NCBI GenBank assembly: GCA_005881025.1
Contig: VBFO01000111.1
Location: forward strand, 1 to 47,313
DNA: 47,313 nt
Source: Chloroflexota bacterium
GTDB taxonomy: Bacteria; Chloroflexota; Dormibacteria; Dormibacterales; Dormibacteraceae
Reading direction: 5' to 3'
Within the stretch, counting starts at the first letter, position 1. Every line of letters begins with the position of its first letter. Shown piece after piece: positions 1-13,489 of this stretch. The notes below the pieces were generated by a model. That model was not told where the DNA came from and made no database searches. It saw only the letters and a list, made by a program, of their open reading frames with translations. The translations under genes and the position numbers were made by a program.

Positions 1-2
1 AC

Positions 3-89
3 GAGGTCCAGGCTCAGGCACTGATCAGTTCGGTCAAGCGCAAGCTCCATCTGCGCACCCCGAACCGGATCCCGGTCTGCGTCTGGTAA
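3..89 (+). CDS. C-terminal end of an unidentified protein (partial)
   Basis: The first 87 bases read as 28 codons plus TAA with strong G/C preference at third positions, which fits the tail of a gene entering from outside the window. The last residues are basic and end in PVCVW. It converges on the surface-protein gene, whose stop codon lies immediately after this TAA. The fragment is too short to assign a family. It could also be a chance open frame, so confidence is moderate. Confidence 0.45.
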   Translation, partial: EVQAQALISSVKRKLHLRTPNRIPVCVW

Positions 90-2276
90 CTACCGCCTTT
101 GCGCGACCGAAGCGACCCGCGGACCCGCGATGAGCCCCAGCACGATGATCAAGAACACCGCCAGGCTCGGCCACAGCTGCGCCAGCGGCGCCACTCCGTT
201 GTTGGGCAACCCCGGGATGATGCTGCCGGTCACGGTCGACGAGGCGGAGTCGTTGCTTCCGTTCGGATCGGCCGGAGTGCTCGAAGTGCGAGTGGCGACA
301 TTGACGACCGGGCTGGTGCCGTTCACGGTCACGGTGATCTGAAGGGTCACGGTGGCGCCGGACGCCAGTACTCCGATGTCCCACACACCCGTGCCGGCCG
401 TGTAAGTGCCCTGACTGGGCGTCGCGGATACGAACGTCAGCCCGGCCGGAACCAAGTCGGTGACTTGAAGGGCGGTGGTCGGATCGGGACCGTTGTTATG
501 GGCGGTGATGGTGAAGGTCACGTTGGTTCCGACCGCCGGCGTCGGGTCGGAGACGGACTTGGCAACGGCGATGTCCGCCGCTGCCGCGACGATGTTCAGC
601 GGAGCAAGGATCGTGGTGCTCGGGTAGTAGGTCCACGTATCGAGTCCTTTCGCGTCACCGAAACTTCCAGTGCAGGGTGCGTTCGTGTTCCCGCCGGAGG
701 CGGCGCCGAACGCGCGCTGCACGCTCGACGTGTCGTAACCAAGGATCGGGTCGGAGAAGGCAGTCCCAGGCGGATTGAGTCCGCACAGCGCGTTTCCAAC
801 GGTGCCTCCAGCTTCGACTGTCGTCCCATTCGTCACGTACACACGGTCGTCGTAGAAACCCGCCTGGCAGCCGCCCGTGAGTGCCGGGCAAGCACCGCCC
901 GGCGGGTTGAGCAGCGTGATGGTTGGACCACCGAGCGTGTCGTTCTCGACGTCGATCATCGGAAAGTGGTATTCGCCGCCGTGAAAGCTGGCGTGGACCT
1001 GGAAGGTACCCACGGGGAAGAACGCGCCCGAGTTGTCCTTGCCGTCCCACGTGACAGTGTGCGCACCCGGCGGGTTGGCCCCCCTCAGCGACCGGTTGGC
1101 CGGCAGCGTGGGATCGAAGTTCACCCCGTCACGGCTGATCACGATTTCGTAGACGCCGGCTACGTTGCTGCTGTACGTGAACGCGCCTCCGGTGTTCAGC
1201 AGGCTCGTATTGCCGCCGAGATTGCCGACGAACGCCAGCGACGTCATGACCGGCGCCGTCGGCGTGGTGGGAATCCCCAGCGCCGTGATGGCCGCGGCCG
1301 CCGGCGGCTCGAAGAACAGCGGGAAGCTCGGCCGCTGGAAGGTCACGCCGCCCTGGATGCCGACGAGCTGACCGGGACCGCCGGTGGCATTGCTCGTCGA
1401 GTCCGCGACCGCGTCGTGATAGAGGGGCGTCACTCCGTCAGGGTCGAGAAAGCCCAGCTGGTTGCCGTATACGAGCCAGCCGTTGGGGTCCATGCCCCTC
1501 AGGTCGACCTGGTAGCGGTAGCCGTCGCTGGTGATCGGATAGACGGTCGGGAACACAGGCAACCCGTTGCCGCCCGTGAACAGCGCCAGGTAGTAGGTGA
1601 AGGCGCGGCCGGTCAGGTTCGCAGGCGAGGCAAGGCCGCTCCGCACGGTGGCGTCCCAGGCCGCAACCGAGGTCCCCTGCGCGGCGCTGAAGTCGTTCGC
1701 GCTGGCCAGTGCGACGTCTCCGCCTATGGTGCCGTCGGTGCTCGCCGAGAACCCTGACGGCCCGAGAAAGACCACGTCGTACACGCCGGCCGACGGCGCC
1801 TGGTAGTGGCATGGGACGTAACCGCCTGGAACACCGCCGGCCGGGATGGTGTCAGGGCCTGCCAGCTCCTGCGCCCGGCTGGTGATCATGCCCTGGCCGG
1901 CCGGAGCGCCGACCGCGATTCGCTGTGTGTTGCAGCTGAAGCTTGGAAAGGCCGGGATCGTCTCTGAACCGATCGGACCGGTAACTTGGCCTGGGTTGTA
2001 AACGAGGATGTCCGCCGCGCCCTGGCCAACAGCGCTCGAGCCCAGCAGCAGGACCTCGCCGCTGTTCATGAACGCTTTGATCAGCGTTCGCCTGGCCAGC
2101 AGGCCTCCTCCGTACGAGTTGGTGCGCCACTCGGTGTTGGCGCGAGCGCCCGAAGCTCCGTTGGGCCAGAGGTTGGCGCTGCCCGCCGCGGCGGCGGGGA
2201 TCGCGCTGGCGACCAGGCCCAAGAGCGCAAGGCTGATGGCAAATGCGCCCCTCGCGGTGCGCACAGAGCTATGCAA
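90..2276 (-). CDS. Secreted surface protein with DUF11-type repeat and LPNNG sortase-sorting tail
   Basis: A 728-residue exported protein. The N-terminus has a signal peptide: basic RTAR, a hydrophobic core, then an AAAA cleavage region near residue 31. The body is rich in Gly, Pro, Ser and Thr with few charges, as in cell-surface proteins. Residues about 565-665 form a DUF11-type repeat (a conserved extracellular beta-sandwich, with the typical NNGPDP and TDLVPAGLTF segments). The C-terminus carries LPNNG at residues 690-694, then a hydrophobic stretch and a basic tail (AQRR), the three-part layout of a sortase sorting signal. The start is TTG at 2274-2276, overlapping the stop of the upstream sortase gene, so the two are probably translationally coupled. 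An in-frame GTG four codons later is an alternative start. The protein is presumably linked covalently to the envelope by that sortase. Its molecular role is unknown. Confidence 0.85.
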   Translation of the reverse strand: MHSSVRTARGAFAISLALLGLVASAIPAAAAGSANLWPNGASGARANTEWRTNSYGGGLLARRTLIKAFMNSGEVLLLGSSAVGQGAADILVYNPGQVTGPIGSETIPAFPSFSCNTQRIAVGAPAGQGMITSRAQELAGPDTIPAGGVPGGYVPCHYQAPSAGVYDVVFLGPSGFSASTDGTIGGDVALASANDFSAAQGTSVAAWDATVRSGLASPANLTGRAFTYYLALFTGGNGLPVFPTVYPITSDGYRYQVDLRGMDPNGWLVYGNQLGFLDPDGVTPLYHDAVADSTSNATGGPGQLVGIQGGVTFQRPSFPLFFEPPAAAAITALGIPTTPTAPVMTSLAFVGNLGGNTSLLNTGGAFTYSSNVAGVYEIVISRDGVNFDPTLPANRSLRGANPPGAHTVTWDGKDNSGAFFPVGTFQVHASFHGGEYHFPMIDVENDTLGGPTITLLNPPGGACPALTGGCQAGFYDDRVYVTNGTTVEAGGTVGNALCGLNPPGTAFSDPILGYDTSSVQRAFGAASGGNTNAPCTGSFGDAKGLDTWTYYPSTTILAPLNIVAAAADIAVAKSVSDPTPAVGTNVTFTITAHNNGPDPTTALQVTDLVPAGLTFVSATPSQGTYTAGTGVWDIGVLASGATVTLQITVTVNGTSPVVNVATRTSSTPADPNGSNDSASSTVTGSIIPGLPNNGVAPLAQLWPSLAVFLIIVLGLIAGPRVASVAQRR

Positions 2277-2877
2277 CTGTCGCGCTCACAAGCAGCCGCT
2301 GTGTGTCGCTCTGCGTCATGGGATTCCAGGCGCCGGTGCAGGTGATCAAGGTGAGTGAGGCGACCGGGCTCGGTGCGAACAGCGACGCGACGCGCGCGTT
2401 CGCTCCGACAACGCGCTTCGCGGTGATCCTGAACACCACCGCCGAGCCGTCCGCGCGCACGACCTCGACGCGGTCCCCCACTCGGACGCGGGCGAGGTAC
2501 GTGAAAACTGCGTTGCCGGTCCACCAGTTCACGTGGCCGTTGATGAGCGCGTTGCCGGGCTGGCCCGGCGCCGGGCCGAGCTCATACCAGGCCACATCGT
2601 GGAAATCACTCGCGGTGTCCAGGTTTCGCTTGCTGTCGAGCCCGCGGGCTTCGATCTTCGCGTCCAGGCTGATGCTTGGAATGACAAGCCGGACCGGCGT
2701 CAGGTCGGTAGGACGCGTCGCTGTCGGCTGCAGCTCATCGCGACGATCGGCGGCAGAGGGAGCCGCGATCGCGCCGCTCTGAGACTGCACCGCCGGCGGT
2801 GCGACCACCAGCACGGCCTGATTTCCAAGCGCCGAAAGCACCAAGCAGAGGCTGAGAACCAGGACGCGCCTCGGCAT
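2269..2877 (-). CDS. Class E/F-like sortase (transpeptidase)
   Basis: A 202-residue membrane-anchored transpeptidase that cleaves a sorting motif in a surface protein and attaches it to the wall. An N-terminal hydrophobic segment (residues 5-26) acts as signal anchor, followed by a Pro/Ala-rich linker. The sortase fold begins near residue 62 (VRLVIPSISLDA). The catalytic triad is visible: His115 in NGHVNWW, Cys180 in TLITCTG and Arg194 in TQRLL. This compact layout resembles actinobacterial and Chloroflexota class E/F enzymes rather than SrtA. The start is ATG at 2877. Its stop overlaps the start of the LPNNG protein, which is the obvious substrate. It lies 58 bp downstream of the histidine kinase gene on the same strand. 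Confidence 0.9.
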   Translation of the reverse strand: MPRRVLVLSLCLVLSALGNQAVLVVAPPAVQSQSGAIAAPSAADRRDELQPTATRPTDLTPVRLVIPSISLDAKIEARGLDSKRNLDTASDFHDVAWYELGPAPGQPGNALINGHVNWWTGNAVFTYLARVRVGDRVEVVRADGSAVVFRITAKRVVGANARVASLFAPSPVASLTLITCTGAWNPMTQSDTQRLLVSATVA

Positions 2878-2935
2878 GCTGGCGGGATTCTAAACGGCCG
2901 TACCAGCCTTCGGGCGCTCTACGACGTCGGGCTGC

Positions 2936-3616
2936 TCACTGTGGTCCGAACAGGAAGACGGTTGTGCCCTTGCCCTGCGTGCTCACAACCTCCAGTCGTC
3001 CACCGATTCCGGCCGCGCGCTCGCGCATCCCGACCAGCCCATAACCGCCGTCACGGGTCTGCCCGAGTCCGCGGCCCTCATCCGCGACCTCGACCATGAA
3101 CGGGTGCGCCGAAAAATGCATGCGCACGCGGCAGATCGACGAACCGGAATGCTTACGCACATTGGCCAGCGCCTCGCGCACAACCTGATAGACGACCTCG
3201 CGCTGTGGAGGCGGCAGCATGTCCTCGGTTCCGCTGCTCGAGATCTCGACGCGGATGGAGTAGAGCCGGGCAAACTCTTCGCCCTGGCTGTGCAGCTCGC
3301 CGACAAGGCCCTCAGGTCCGATCGGCTTCGGACGCAGCTCGGCCAGCGTGTCGCGGACCTGCTTGAGCATTCGCTCGAGGATGCCGAACACGTCGAGCAG
3401 TGGCTGCTCTCTGTCGTTCTTGTGGCCCTCGAGATAGACCTTGAACAGCGAGATCGCCCCCGCAAGCTCGGTGGCAAGACCGTCGTGGAGCTCGCGAGCC
3501 ATGCGTGCCCGCTCGCGTGCGACTGCCTCCTCGGCCGCCTGGTGAAGCGTCCCGGACGAATCGGTGCCGGTCTCGTGCAACTCGCTCAACCCCGAGATCG
3601 CTAGCCGGCCGCCCAT
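2936..3616 (-). CDS. Soluble NarL-type sensor histidine kinase
   Basis: A 226-residue kinase with a HisKA_3 dimerisation and phospho-acceptor region (His44 in ARELHDGLA) and a HATPase domain. The N box is VVREALANVRKHS, the G1 box DEGRGLG and the G2 box GGYGLVGMRERA. The frame stays open upstream of ATG 3616, but that stretch reads as low-complexity Arg/Ala sequence and lies over the real upstream gene in another frame, so 3616 is preferred. There is no transmembrane or sensor domain. It overlaps the preceding small membrane-protein gene by 16 bp, suggesting that protein provides the membrane or input part. Enzymes of this class normally phosphorylate a LuxR-type response regulator; none is visible nearby. 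Confidence 0.85.
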   Translation of the reverse strand: MGGRLAISGLSELHETGTDSSGTLHQAAEEAVARERARMARELHDGLATELAGAISLFKVYLEGHKNDREQPLLDVFGILERMLKQVRDTLAELRPKPIGPEGLVGELHSQGEEFARLYSIRVEISSSGTEDMLPPPQREVVYQVVREALANVRKHSGSSICRVRMHFSAHPFMVEVADEGRGLGQTRDGGYGLVGMRERAAGIGGRLEVVSTQGKGTTVFLFGPQ

Positions 3617-3893
3617 CGCCTTTGCAGCGAGGCGAGAAGTGCGACCACCAGCGGATGCTGGAGCCAGCGAAGCACGCGCGCGTACGGCTCCCACAGCCGC
3701 TGCGTCTCCTCCACCAGCAACCGCAGCCGTTCGACGTCGGCCTGCAGCAGCGATCGCTGTGCCTGCAGCTGCAGGGCGACGGCACGTCCGCGCCTGGCCA
3801 GCCGGCCCGTCCAGACGCCCATGACCGCGAGCTCGATCAAGATCGCAGCGCCGGCCAGGGCCAGCAACCACACTCCAAGCCAGCCGATGGAAG

Positions 3894-3897
<4 letters not shown>
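3601..3897 (-). CDS. Small membrane protein with coiled coil, probable partner of the histidine kinase
   Basis: A 98-residue protein with one transmembrane helix (about residues 5-30), a basic turn (RLARRGR) giving an inside C-terminus, then a long amphipathic coiled-coil-like helix (about 38-75). No known domain is recognised. The GTG start overlaps the gyrA stop (GTGA), and the 3' end overlaps the histidine kinase start by 16 bp, so all three are likely translationally coupled. The layout suggests a sensor split into a membrane and coiled-coil subunit plus a catalytic subunit; this is inference. It could also be an unrelated scaffold. Confidence 0.7.
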
Positions 3898-6380
<2,483 letters not shown>

Positions 6381-6391
6381 TCCTCAGTCCT

Positions 6392-7645
6392 CTATTCCGC
6401 GTATTTGCCCAGCACCACGACTGCGTTGTGGCCACCGAACCCAAAGCCGTTCGAGATGGCAATGCGCACTTCCTGGCGCCGGGGATTGTTGGGGACGTAG
6501 TCGAGATCACAGGCGGGATCAGGGTTCTCGTAGTTGATGGTGGGGTGGATCATGCCGCGGTTGATGGTCAGCAGCGTCGCGATCGCCTCCACCGCGCCCG
6601 CCGCACCTAGCAGGTGTCCGATCATCGACTTGGTGCTGCTGATCGCAACCTTGTAGGCGTGATCGCCCAGCGCGATCTTCAGCGCTTTGGTCTCACCTGC
6701 GTCATTCAGCTGGGTCGAGGTGCCATGGGCGTTGACGTAGTCGACCTCGGACGGCTCCAGGCGCGCGTCCTTGATCGCCAGAGTGACGGCCTTCGCAGGT
6801 GCTTCGCCTGTCTCGTCGGGCGCCACCTGGTGGTAGGCATCGTTGGTGGTCGCGAATCCGAGCACCTCGCCGTAGATCCGAGCCCCGCGATTGATTGCAT
6901 GCTCCACCGACTCGAGGACCAGAGTGCCCGCGCCCTCGCCCGGAACGAACCCGTCACGATCGCGGTCGAACGGACGGCTTGCCTTTTCCGGCGCTTCGTT
7001 GCGCGTCGACAGGGCACGGATGGCGTTGAACGCCGAGATGCCGACCTCACACAGGGAGGCTTCGGAGCCGCCCGCCAGCATGACGTCGGCGTCTCCGTGC
7101 TGGATCATCCGGGTCGCGTCGCCCAGCGTGTGAGTAGAAGCAGCGCACGCGGTCGTCACGGTGGTGTTCGGGCCACGCAGGTGAAACTGCATGGCGACGG
7201 AGGCGGCCGCCATGTTGGGGATGATCATCGGTGCGTACAGCGGATTCATGCGGCCCTTGGTCGCGTATGAGATAGCGCCGGTGGTCATTTCGATGAAGCC
7301 TCCGATCCCCGTGCCCATGGCCACGCCGACGCGGAAGCTGTCCTCCTTGGCCAGGTCGAGCCCGGAGTCTGCGAGCGCCATGCCCGAGGCGGCCACCGCC
7401 AGCTGCGAGAAGCGCGCCATGCGCTGAGCTGTCTTGCGGTCCATGTACACCGAGGGGTCGAATCCGTGGACCTCGCAGGCGAACTTCGTGTTCAGCTTGT
7501 CGGTCGCGTAAGAGCCTTCGACGTTCCTCGCGGTGCTTCTGCCCTCGATCAGTCCGTCCCAGTACTCGTCAAGATTCTTGCCCAGCGGGTTCACGGTGCC
7601 CATTCCAGTGACCACCACGCGCATGCGCCCGTTCCGCTTATTCAC
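6392..7645 (-). CDS. fabF: 3-oxoacyl-[acyl-carrier-protein] synthase II
   Basis: A 417-residue KAS II condensing enzyme that elongates acyl-ACP with malonyl-ACP in type II fatty-acid synthesis. The Cys-His-His triad is visible: Cys167 in TACAAS, His307 in NAHGTST and His344 in GHLLGAAGA. The C-terminal SNGFGFGGHNAV segment is typical. The start is GTG at 7645, overlapping the plsX stop (GTGA), with GAGG seven bases upstream. An ATG seven codons later (7624) is an alternative. The coupling to plsX links acyl-chain elongation to phospholipid synthesis. Confidence 0.96.
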   Translation of the reverse strand: MNKRNGRMRVVVTGMGTVNPLGKNLDEYWDGLIEGRSTARNVEGSYATDKLNTKFACEVHGFDPSVYMDRKTAQRMARFSQLAVAASGMALADSGLDLAKEDSFRVGVAMGTGIGGFIEMTTGAISYATKGRMNPLYAPMIIPNMAAASVAMQFHLRGPNTTVTTACAASTHTLGDATRMIQHGDADVMLAGGSEASLCEVGISAFNAIRALSTRNEAPEKASRPFDRDRDGFVPGEGAGTLVLESVEHAINRGARIYGEVLGFATTNDAYHQVAPDETGEAPAKAVTLAIKDARLEPSEVDYVNAHGTSTQLNDAGETKALKIALGDHAYKVAISSTKSMIGHLLGAAGAVEAIATLLTINRGMIHPTINYENPDPACDLDYVPNNPRRQEVRIAISNGFGFGGHNAVVVLGKYAE

Positions 7646-8616
7646 CTACCTACCTCAGCCCGAATCTTACCGACGAGCTGATTCTGGACCGCCTCACGCG
7701 TGACGCGGATGGCGTTCTTGATGGCGCGTGCGTCAGAGCGCCCGTGCGCGATCACTGCGACACCGTCGATCCCGAGCAGCGGAGCACCGCCGAACTCCCG
7801 CCAATCGATCCTGTTTCGCAGTTGCTGCACGTCCTTGCGGATCAGCAGCCCGCCGATCTTCCCGCGCGTGGTCCTGGGGATCTCCTCGCGCAGGCTGCGA
7901 AACAGGAAGTCGGCGGTGGCCTCCGCCATCTTGATCGACACGTTGCCGACGAAGCCGTCCGCGACCACGACATCGGCCTTGGCATTGAAGATGTCCTTCG
8001 GCTCCACGTTGCCGACGAATCCTTTGAGCGTGCCTTTAAGTCGCTTCGTCGCCTCACGCACGAGCTCGTCGCCCTTGCCCTCTTCCTCGCCGTTGCTGAG
8101 CAGGGCGACGCGTGGCTCGGTCCGGCCCATCATCTCGCGCGCGTAGACAGCGCCCATGGCCGCGAACTGCACCAGGTACTCGGGCTTCGAGTCGACGTTG
8201 GCACCGACGTCGAGGAAGTATGCGAAGCCGTTCCGGGTCGGGATTATCGAGCCGAGCGCCGGCCGTTCAACGCCGCGGATCCGGCCCTGCACGAACAGCG
8301 CGGTGGCCATGATCGCGCCCGAGTTGCCGGCCGAGATCCACCCGTCGGCCCGTCCTTCTTTGCAAAGCCTCGCGCACACGCTCATCGACGAATCCGGCTT
8401 GGAGCGCACGGCCTGGGCCGGGTGCTCGTCCATGCCTATCACCTGGGTGCACGGAACCAGCACGAGCTTCGGATGACGATCGAGCAACGGCTGCACCGCA
8501 CCCGGAAGTCCGGCCACGAGCAAGTCCACGCCGAGCTCGTCCGCCGCTTGCGACGCGCCCTCGATCACCTCGAGCGGCGCGTTGTCGCCACCCATGGCGT
8601 CAACCGCTATTCGCAC
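7642..8616 (-). CDS. plsX: Phosphate acyltransferase PlsX
   Basis: A 324-residue enzyme that makes acyl-phosphate from acyl-ACP, the first step of glycerolipid synthesis in the PlsX/PlsY pathway. Family marks are RIAVDAMGGDNAP at the N-terminus, SAGNSGA, and the FVGNV...KMAEATADF region. The start is GTG at 8616, immediately before IAVDAMGGD and four bases after the gyrB stop. Longer upstream readings are Ser/Arg-rich and lie inside gyrB, so they were rejected. It overlaps fabF by four bases downstream. Confidence 0.96.
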   Translation of the reverse strand: MRIAVDAMGGDNAPLEVIEGASQAADELGVDLLVAGLPGAVQPLLDRHPKLVLVPCTQVIGMDEHPAQAVRSKPDSSMSVCARLCKEGRADGWISAGNSGAIMATALFVQGRIRGVERPALGSIIPTRNGFAYFLDVGANVDSKPEYLVQFAAMGAVYAREMMGRTEPRVALLSNGEEEGKGDELVREATKRLKGTLKGFVGNVEPKDIFNAKADVVVADGFVGNVSIKMAEATADFLFRSLREEIPRTTRGKIGGLLIRKDVQQLRNRIDWREFGGAPLLGIDGVAVIAHGRSDARAIKNAIRVTREAVQNQLVGKIRAEVGR

Positions 8617-8620
8617 CGAA

Positions 8621-10585
<1,965 letters not shown>

Positions 10586-10649
10586 CTAGCTCAGGCCTCC
10601 CAGCGTGGAGAACTCGTAGGGATCAACTGGGGAGAGGATCAGGACTTTG

Positions 10650-10655
10650 ATTTTA
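10650..10655 (-). promoter_or_regulatory. Possible -10 element of the gyrB promoter
   Basis: On the minus strand this reads TAAAAT, in the only A/T-rich patch between gcvPB and gyrB, and would give a leader of about 65 bases before the gyrB ATG. No good -35 hexamer is seen at 16-18 bp. Just upstream, TTTCG-AATA-CGAAA (10661-10674) is a short inverted repeat that could be an operator. This is a guess from sequence alone. Confidence 0.35.
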
Positions 10656-10688
10656 CCGGATTTCGAATACGAAAATGGTCCGGCGGCG

Positions 10689-10708
10689 GGCCTTAACAGG
10701 CCTTTTTT
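10689..10708 (+). terminator. Hairpin plus T-run between gyrB and gcvPB, plus-strand orientation
   Basis: GGCCT-TAAC-AGGCC followed directly by TTTTTT. It has the form of a short intrinsic terminator for plus-strand transcription, although both flanking genes are on the minus strand. On the minus strand the A-run precedes the stem just after the gcvPB stop (10713-10715), so termination of gcvPB would be weak. It may limit antisense transcription into gcvPB. Confidence 0.4.
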
Positions 10709-10712
10709 CAGA

Positions 10713-12200
10713 CTATTTTCCTGCTCGTTTCCAGCGCAAAACCGGCTCTTCACTCTGGCCGGTCAGGTAGGCGGTGATCCGGCGCGCGGTACCCACCTCG
10801 TCCAGCCTCCCCACCGGGGTGTTGCGGGGAGCCTGGTGGAGGGCGGCCGGGTTTGTTTTGGCCTCCTGGACGATCTCTTTCAGAGCCTCCGCGAAAGCGT
10901 CGAGCGTGGCCTTGCTCTCGGTCTCGGTGGGCTCGACCATGATCGCCTCGGGCACCACCAGCGGGAAGTAGATGGTCGGGGCGTAAAAGTCGCGATCGAG
11001 CAGCCCTTTGGCCACGTCGAGAGCCCTCACGCCCTGCGACGCCAGGTTGTGAGCGGTGGCGACGAACTCGTGCATGCAGGGACCGTGGTGCGGAATCTCG
11101 AGGACTCCGTCTACCTGCTTGCGCAGGTAGTTGGCTGACAGCACCGCATCCTTGGAGGCCTGTGTGAGGCCATCGCCTCCCATCGCGAGCACGTAGGTGT
11201 ACGCGCGCACCAGCATCCCGAAGTTGCCGTAGAAGCTGCGCACGCGCCCGATCGATTTCGGCCGCCGGAAGTCGAGCTTGAAGTGGCCGTCGGCCTTCTC
11301 AACTGTTGGATGGGGCAGGAAGGGGACCAGCTCGGCCTTCACGCCCACGGGCCCCGCGCCCGGCCCGCCTCCGCCATGAGGGGTCGTGAACGTCTTGTGG
11401 AGGTTCATGTGCACCGCGTCGAAGCCCATGTCGCCCGGCCGGCACACGCCCATGAAGGCGTTCAGGTTGGCGCCGTCGTAGTAGAGCATGGCGCCCGTCG
11501 CATGCACCATCTCCGCAACATCCAGTATCTCTCGCTCGAAGAGGCCCAAGGTGTTGGGGTTGGTCAGCATCAATGCAGCGACCCTTGGCGACAGCTTCGA
11601 CTCAAGGTCCGAGAGACTGATGCGCCCGTCCCGGCCCGACCGGACCTCCACCACCTGGAACCCGCTCAAGGCAGCGCTGGCCGGGTTGGTGCCGTGTGCA
11701 GAGTCAGGCACGAGGACCTCGGTGCGCTTGTCTCCCCGCGAGTGGTGGTAGGCCTGGATCATCCGCAGCGCCGTCCACTCACCGTGGGCTCCTGCCGCCG
11801 GCTGGAGGGTGACCCTGTCGACGCCGACCACAGCACACAACGCCCGCTCCAGCCGCCACATGAGCTCGAGGGCACCCTGCACCGTCTCCTCATCCTGGTA
11901 CGGATGAAGGCCCGCGAATCCAGGCAGGGCCGCCGCCGCCTCATTGGCGACCGGGTTGTACTTCATGGTGCAGCTGCCGAGCGGATAGAACTGCTCGCTG
12001 ATCGAGTAGTTGAGCGAGGCGAGCCGGCTGTAGTGCCGCATGATCTCCGCCTCGCTGAGCCTCGGCAGGTCGGCCGGCTTGACACGCAGGTGCTCCTTGG
12101 GCAGCACATCGGCCGATGGGGCCGCAGACAGACCTGGCGCCGGCAGCCTCGGCGGCTCGGCGCCGGGCCGGCTCAGCTCGAAGCTGAGTGGCTCGCTCAA
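10713..12200 (-). CDS. gcvPB: Glycine dehydrogenase (decarboxylating) subunit 2
   Basis: A 495-residue C-terminal-type subunit of the P protein, the PLP enzyme that decarboxylates glycine and passes the aminomethyl group to lipoyl-GcvH. The PLP-binding lysine lies in MNLHKTFTTPHGGGGPG, and PLGSCTMKYNP is a family hallmark. The start is TTG at 12198-12200, overlapping the gcvPA stop (TTGA), with GAGGTG eight bases upstream. An ATG at 12257 would add an unconserved, Arg-rich stretch inside gcvPA and was rejected. It is the last gene of the gcv operon. Confidence 0.96.
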   Translation of the reverse strand: MSEPLSFELSRPGAEPPRLPAPGLSAAPSADVLPKEHLRVKPADLPRLSEAEIMRHYSRLASLNYSISEQFYPLGSCTMKYNPVANEAAAALPGFAGLHPYQDEETVQGALELMWRLERALCAVVGVDRVTLQPAAGAHGEWTALRMIQAYHHSRGDKRTEVLVPDSAHGTNPASAALSGFQVVEVRSGRDGRISLSDLESKLSPRVAALMLTNPNTLGLFEREILDVAEMVHATGAMLYYDGANLNAFMGVCRPGDMGFDAVHMNLHKTFTTPHGGGGPGAGPVGVKAELVPFLPHPTVEKADGHFKLDFRRPKSIGRVRSFYGNFGMLVRAYTYVLAMGGDGLTQASKDAVLSANYLRKQVDGVLEIPHHGPCMHEFVATAHNLASQGVRALDVAKGLLDRDFYAPTIYFPLVVPEAIMVEPTETESKATLDAFAEALKEIVQEAKTNPAALHQAPRNTPVGRLDEVGTARRITAYLTGQSEEPVLRWKRAGK

Positions 12201-13489
12201 GACGTGAGCACCTCGAGCAGCTGATTGATGGCGGCGGGGTCGTTGACCTCGGTGCACGTGAAGGTCACCACGCCCCGCAGCTCGCGGAACCAGCGACCGA
12301 CCTCCAGCCCGCCGAGGATCCCTTTGCGCGCGAGCTTGCGCAGCACGGGACCGGGTTTCGGGACGATGACAGGAAACTCGTTCAGGAATTGCCGCTCAGG
12401 GAACGCAAGCTCCCACCCCGGAAGCTTCGCCAACCTTTCCGCCAGCGCATGGGCGCGCTGGAAGCTGGTCTCCGCGACCTGCCGCAGCCCAGCCTCGCCC
12501 ATGTAGGTCATGTAGACGCTGGCGGCGAGCGCGCAGAGCGAGTGGTTGGTGCAGATGTTCGAGGTCGCCTTCTCGCGCCGGATGTGCTGCTCACGGGCCG
12601 TGAGCGTCAGCACGAATCCACGCCGGCCCGCGGAGTCGAAGGAGCTGCCGATGAGCCGGCCCGGCAGCCGCCGCACCAGCTCCTTGCGGCAGGCGATGAA
12701 ACCTACGTGCGGACCGCCGTAGCTGGGCGCGAGCCCAAGCTGCTGGCCCTCCCCGACTGCGATATCCGCGCCGTACTCGCCTGGCGGTGCGAGGATGGCG
12801 AGGCTGATCGGATCGACGCAGGCGATGGCGAGCGCTCCGGCGGCGTGCGCCTTCTCGGTCAAACCTCGAGCATCGACCAGGAGGCCGAGGAAGTCGGGCT
12901 GCTGGAAGACCAACGCCGCCGTCTTTGCCGTGGGCTCCTCACCCCGCCTGACCTTCATGCCGCGACCTTCGCCGAAGGCGCGGAGCACCTCGAGGTACTC
13001 AGGATGCAGGTAACCGGCGACGAGGACCTCGTCCCGTCCGGTGTGAACGCGGGCCATCATCGAGGCCTCGGCAACGGCGGTGGCGCCGTCGTACAGCGAT
13101 GCGTTGGCCACGTCCAGGCCGGTCAGCTCAGCGATCAGCGTCTGGAACTCAAAGATCGCCTGCAGCGTGCCCTGGCTGGCCTCCGGCTGGTAGGGCGTGT
13201 AGGCGCTGTAGAACTCGGGCTTGCCGGTGACCGCGGCCACCGCTGTGGGGATGAAGCGCCGGTACACGCCGCCACCGCGGAAGGTCAGACGGTCCGCGAA
13301 GACCCGGTTCTTGCCGGCGAGTGCATTGATCTCGGCCATCGTGTCGAGCTCGGACAGGCCATCGGGCAGCTTCAGCTCGTGGATGCGCAGCGAGGACGGG
13401 ATATCGACCAGGAGGTCGTCCATGGACTCCACGCCGATCGCCGCGAGCATCTCCTCGCGCTCCTGCGGCGAATGGACGAGGTACGGCAC
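12197..13489 (-). CDS. gcvPA: Glycine dehydrogenase (decarboxylating) subunit 1
   Basis: A 430-residue N-terminal-type subunit that forms the P protein with GcvPB. The start MPYLVHS...EREEMLAAIGV and the segments YTPYQPEASQGTLQAIFEFQ (shared substrate-site region), LAPSYGGPHVGF and KATSNICTNHSLCALA are characteristic. The start is GTG at 13489. It follows a 209-bp gap after gcvH and runs into gcvPB with a 4-bp overlap. Confidence 0.96.
   Translation of the reverse strand: MPYLVHSPQEREEMLAAIGVESMDDLLVDIPSSLRIHELKLPDGLSELDTMAEINALAGKNRVFADRLTFRGGGVYRRFIPTAVAAVTGKPEFYSAYTPYQPEASQGTLQAIFEFQTLIAELTGLDVANASLYDGATAVAEASMMARVHTGRDEVLVAGYLHPEYLEVLRAFGEGRGMKVRRGEEPTAKTAALVFQQPDFLGLLVDARGLTEKAHAAGALAIACVDPISLAILAPPGEYGADIAVGEGQQLGLAPSYGGPHVGFIACRKELVRRLPGRLIGSSFDSAGRRGFVLTLTAREQHIRREKATSNICTNHSLCALAASVYMTYMGEAGLRQVAETSFQRAHALAERLAKLPGWELAFPERQFLNEFPVIVPKPGPVLRKLARKGILGGLEVGRWFRELRGVVTFTCTEVNDPAAINQLLEVLTS

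Noticed and set aside
1047-1062. CACGTG-centred parS-like site
   Set aside because: Only about 10 of 16 matches and inside a coding region.
99-1757. Long plus-strand open frame opposite the surface-protein gene
   Set aside because: Arg-rich, no family resemblance, and lies antisense to a protein with signal peptide and sorting tail; a GC-rich shadow.
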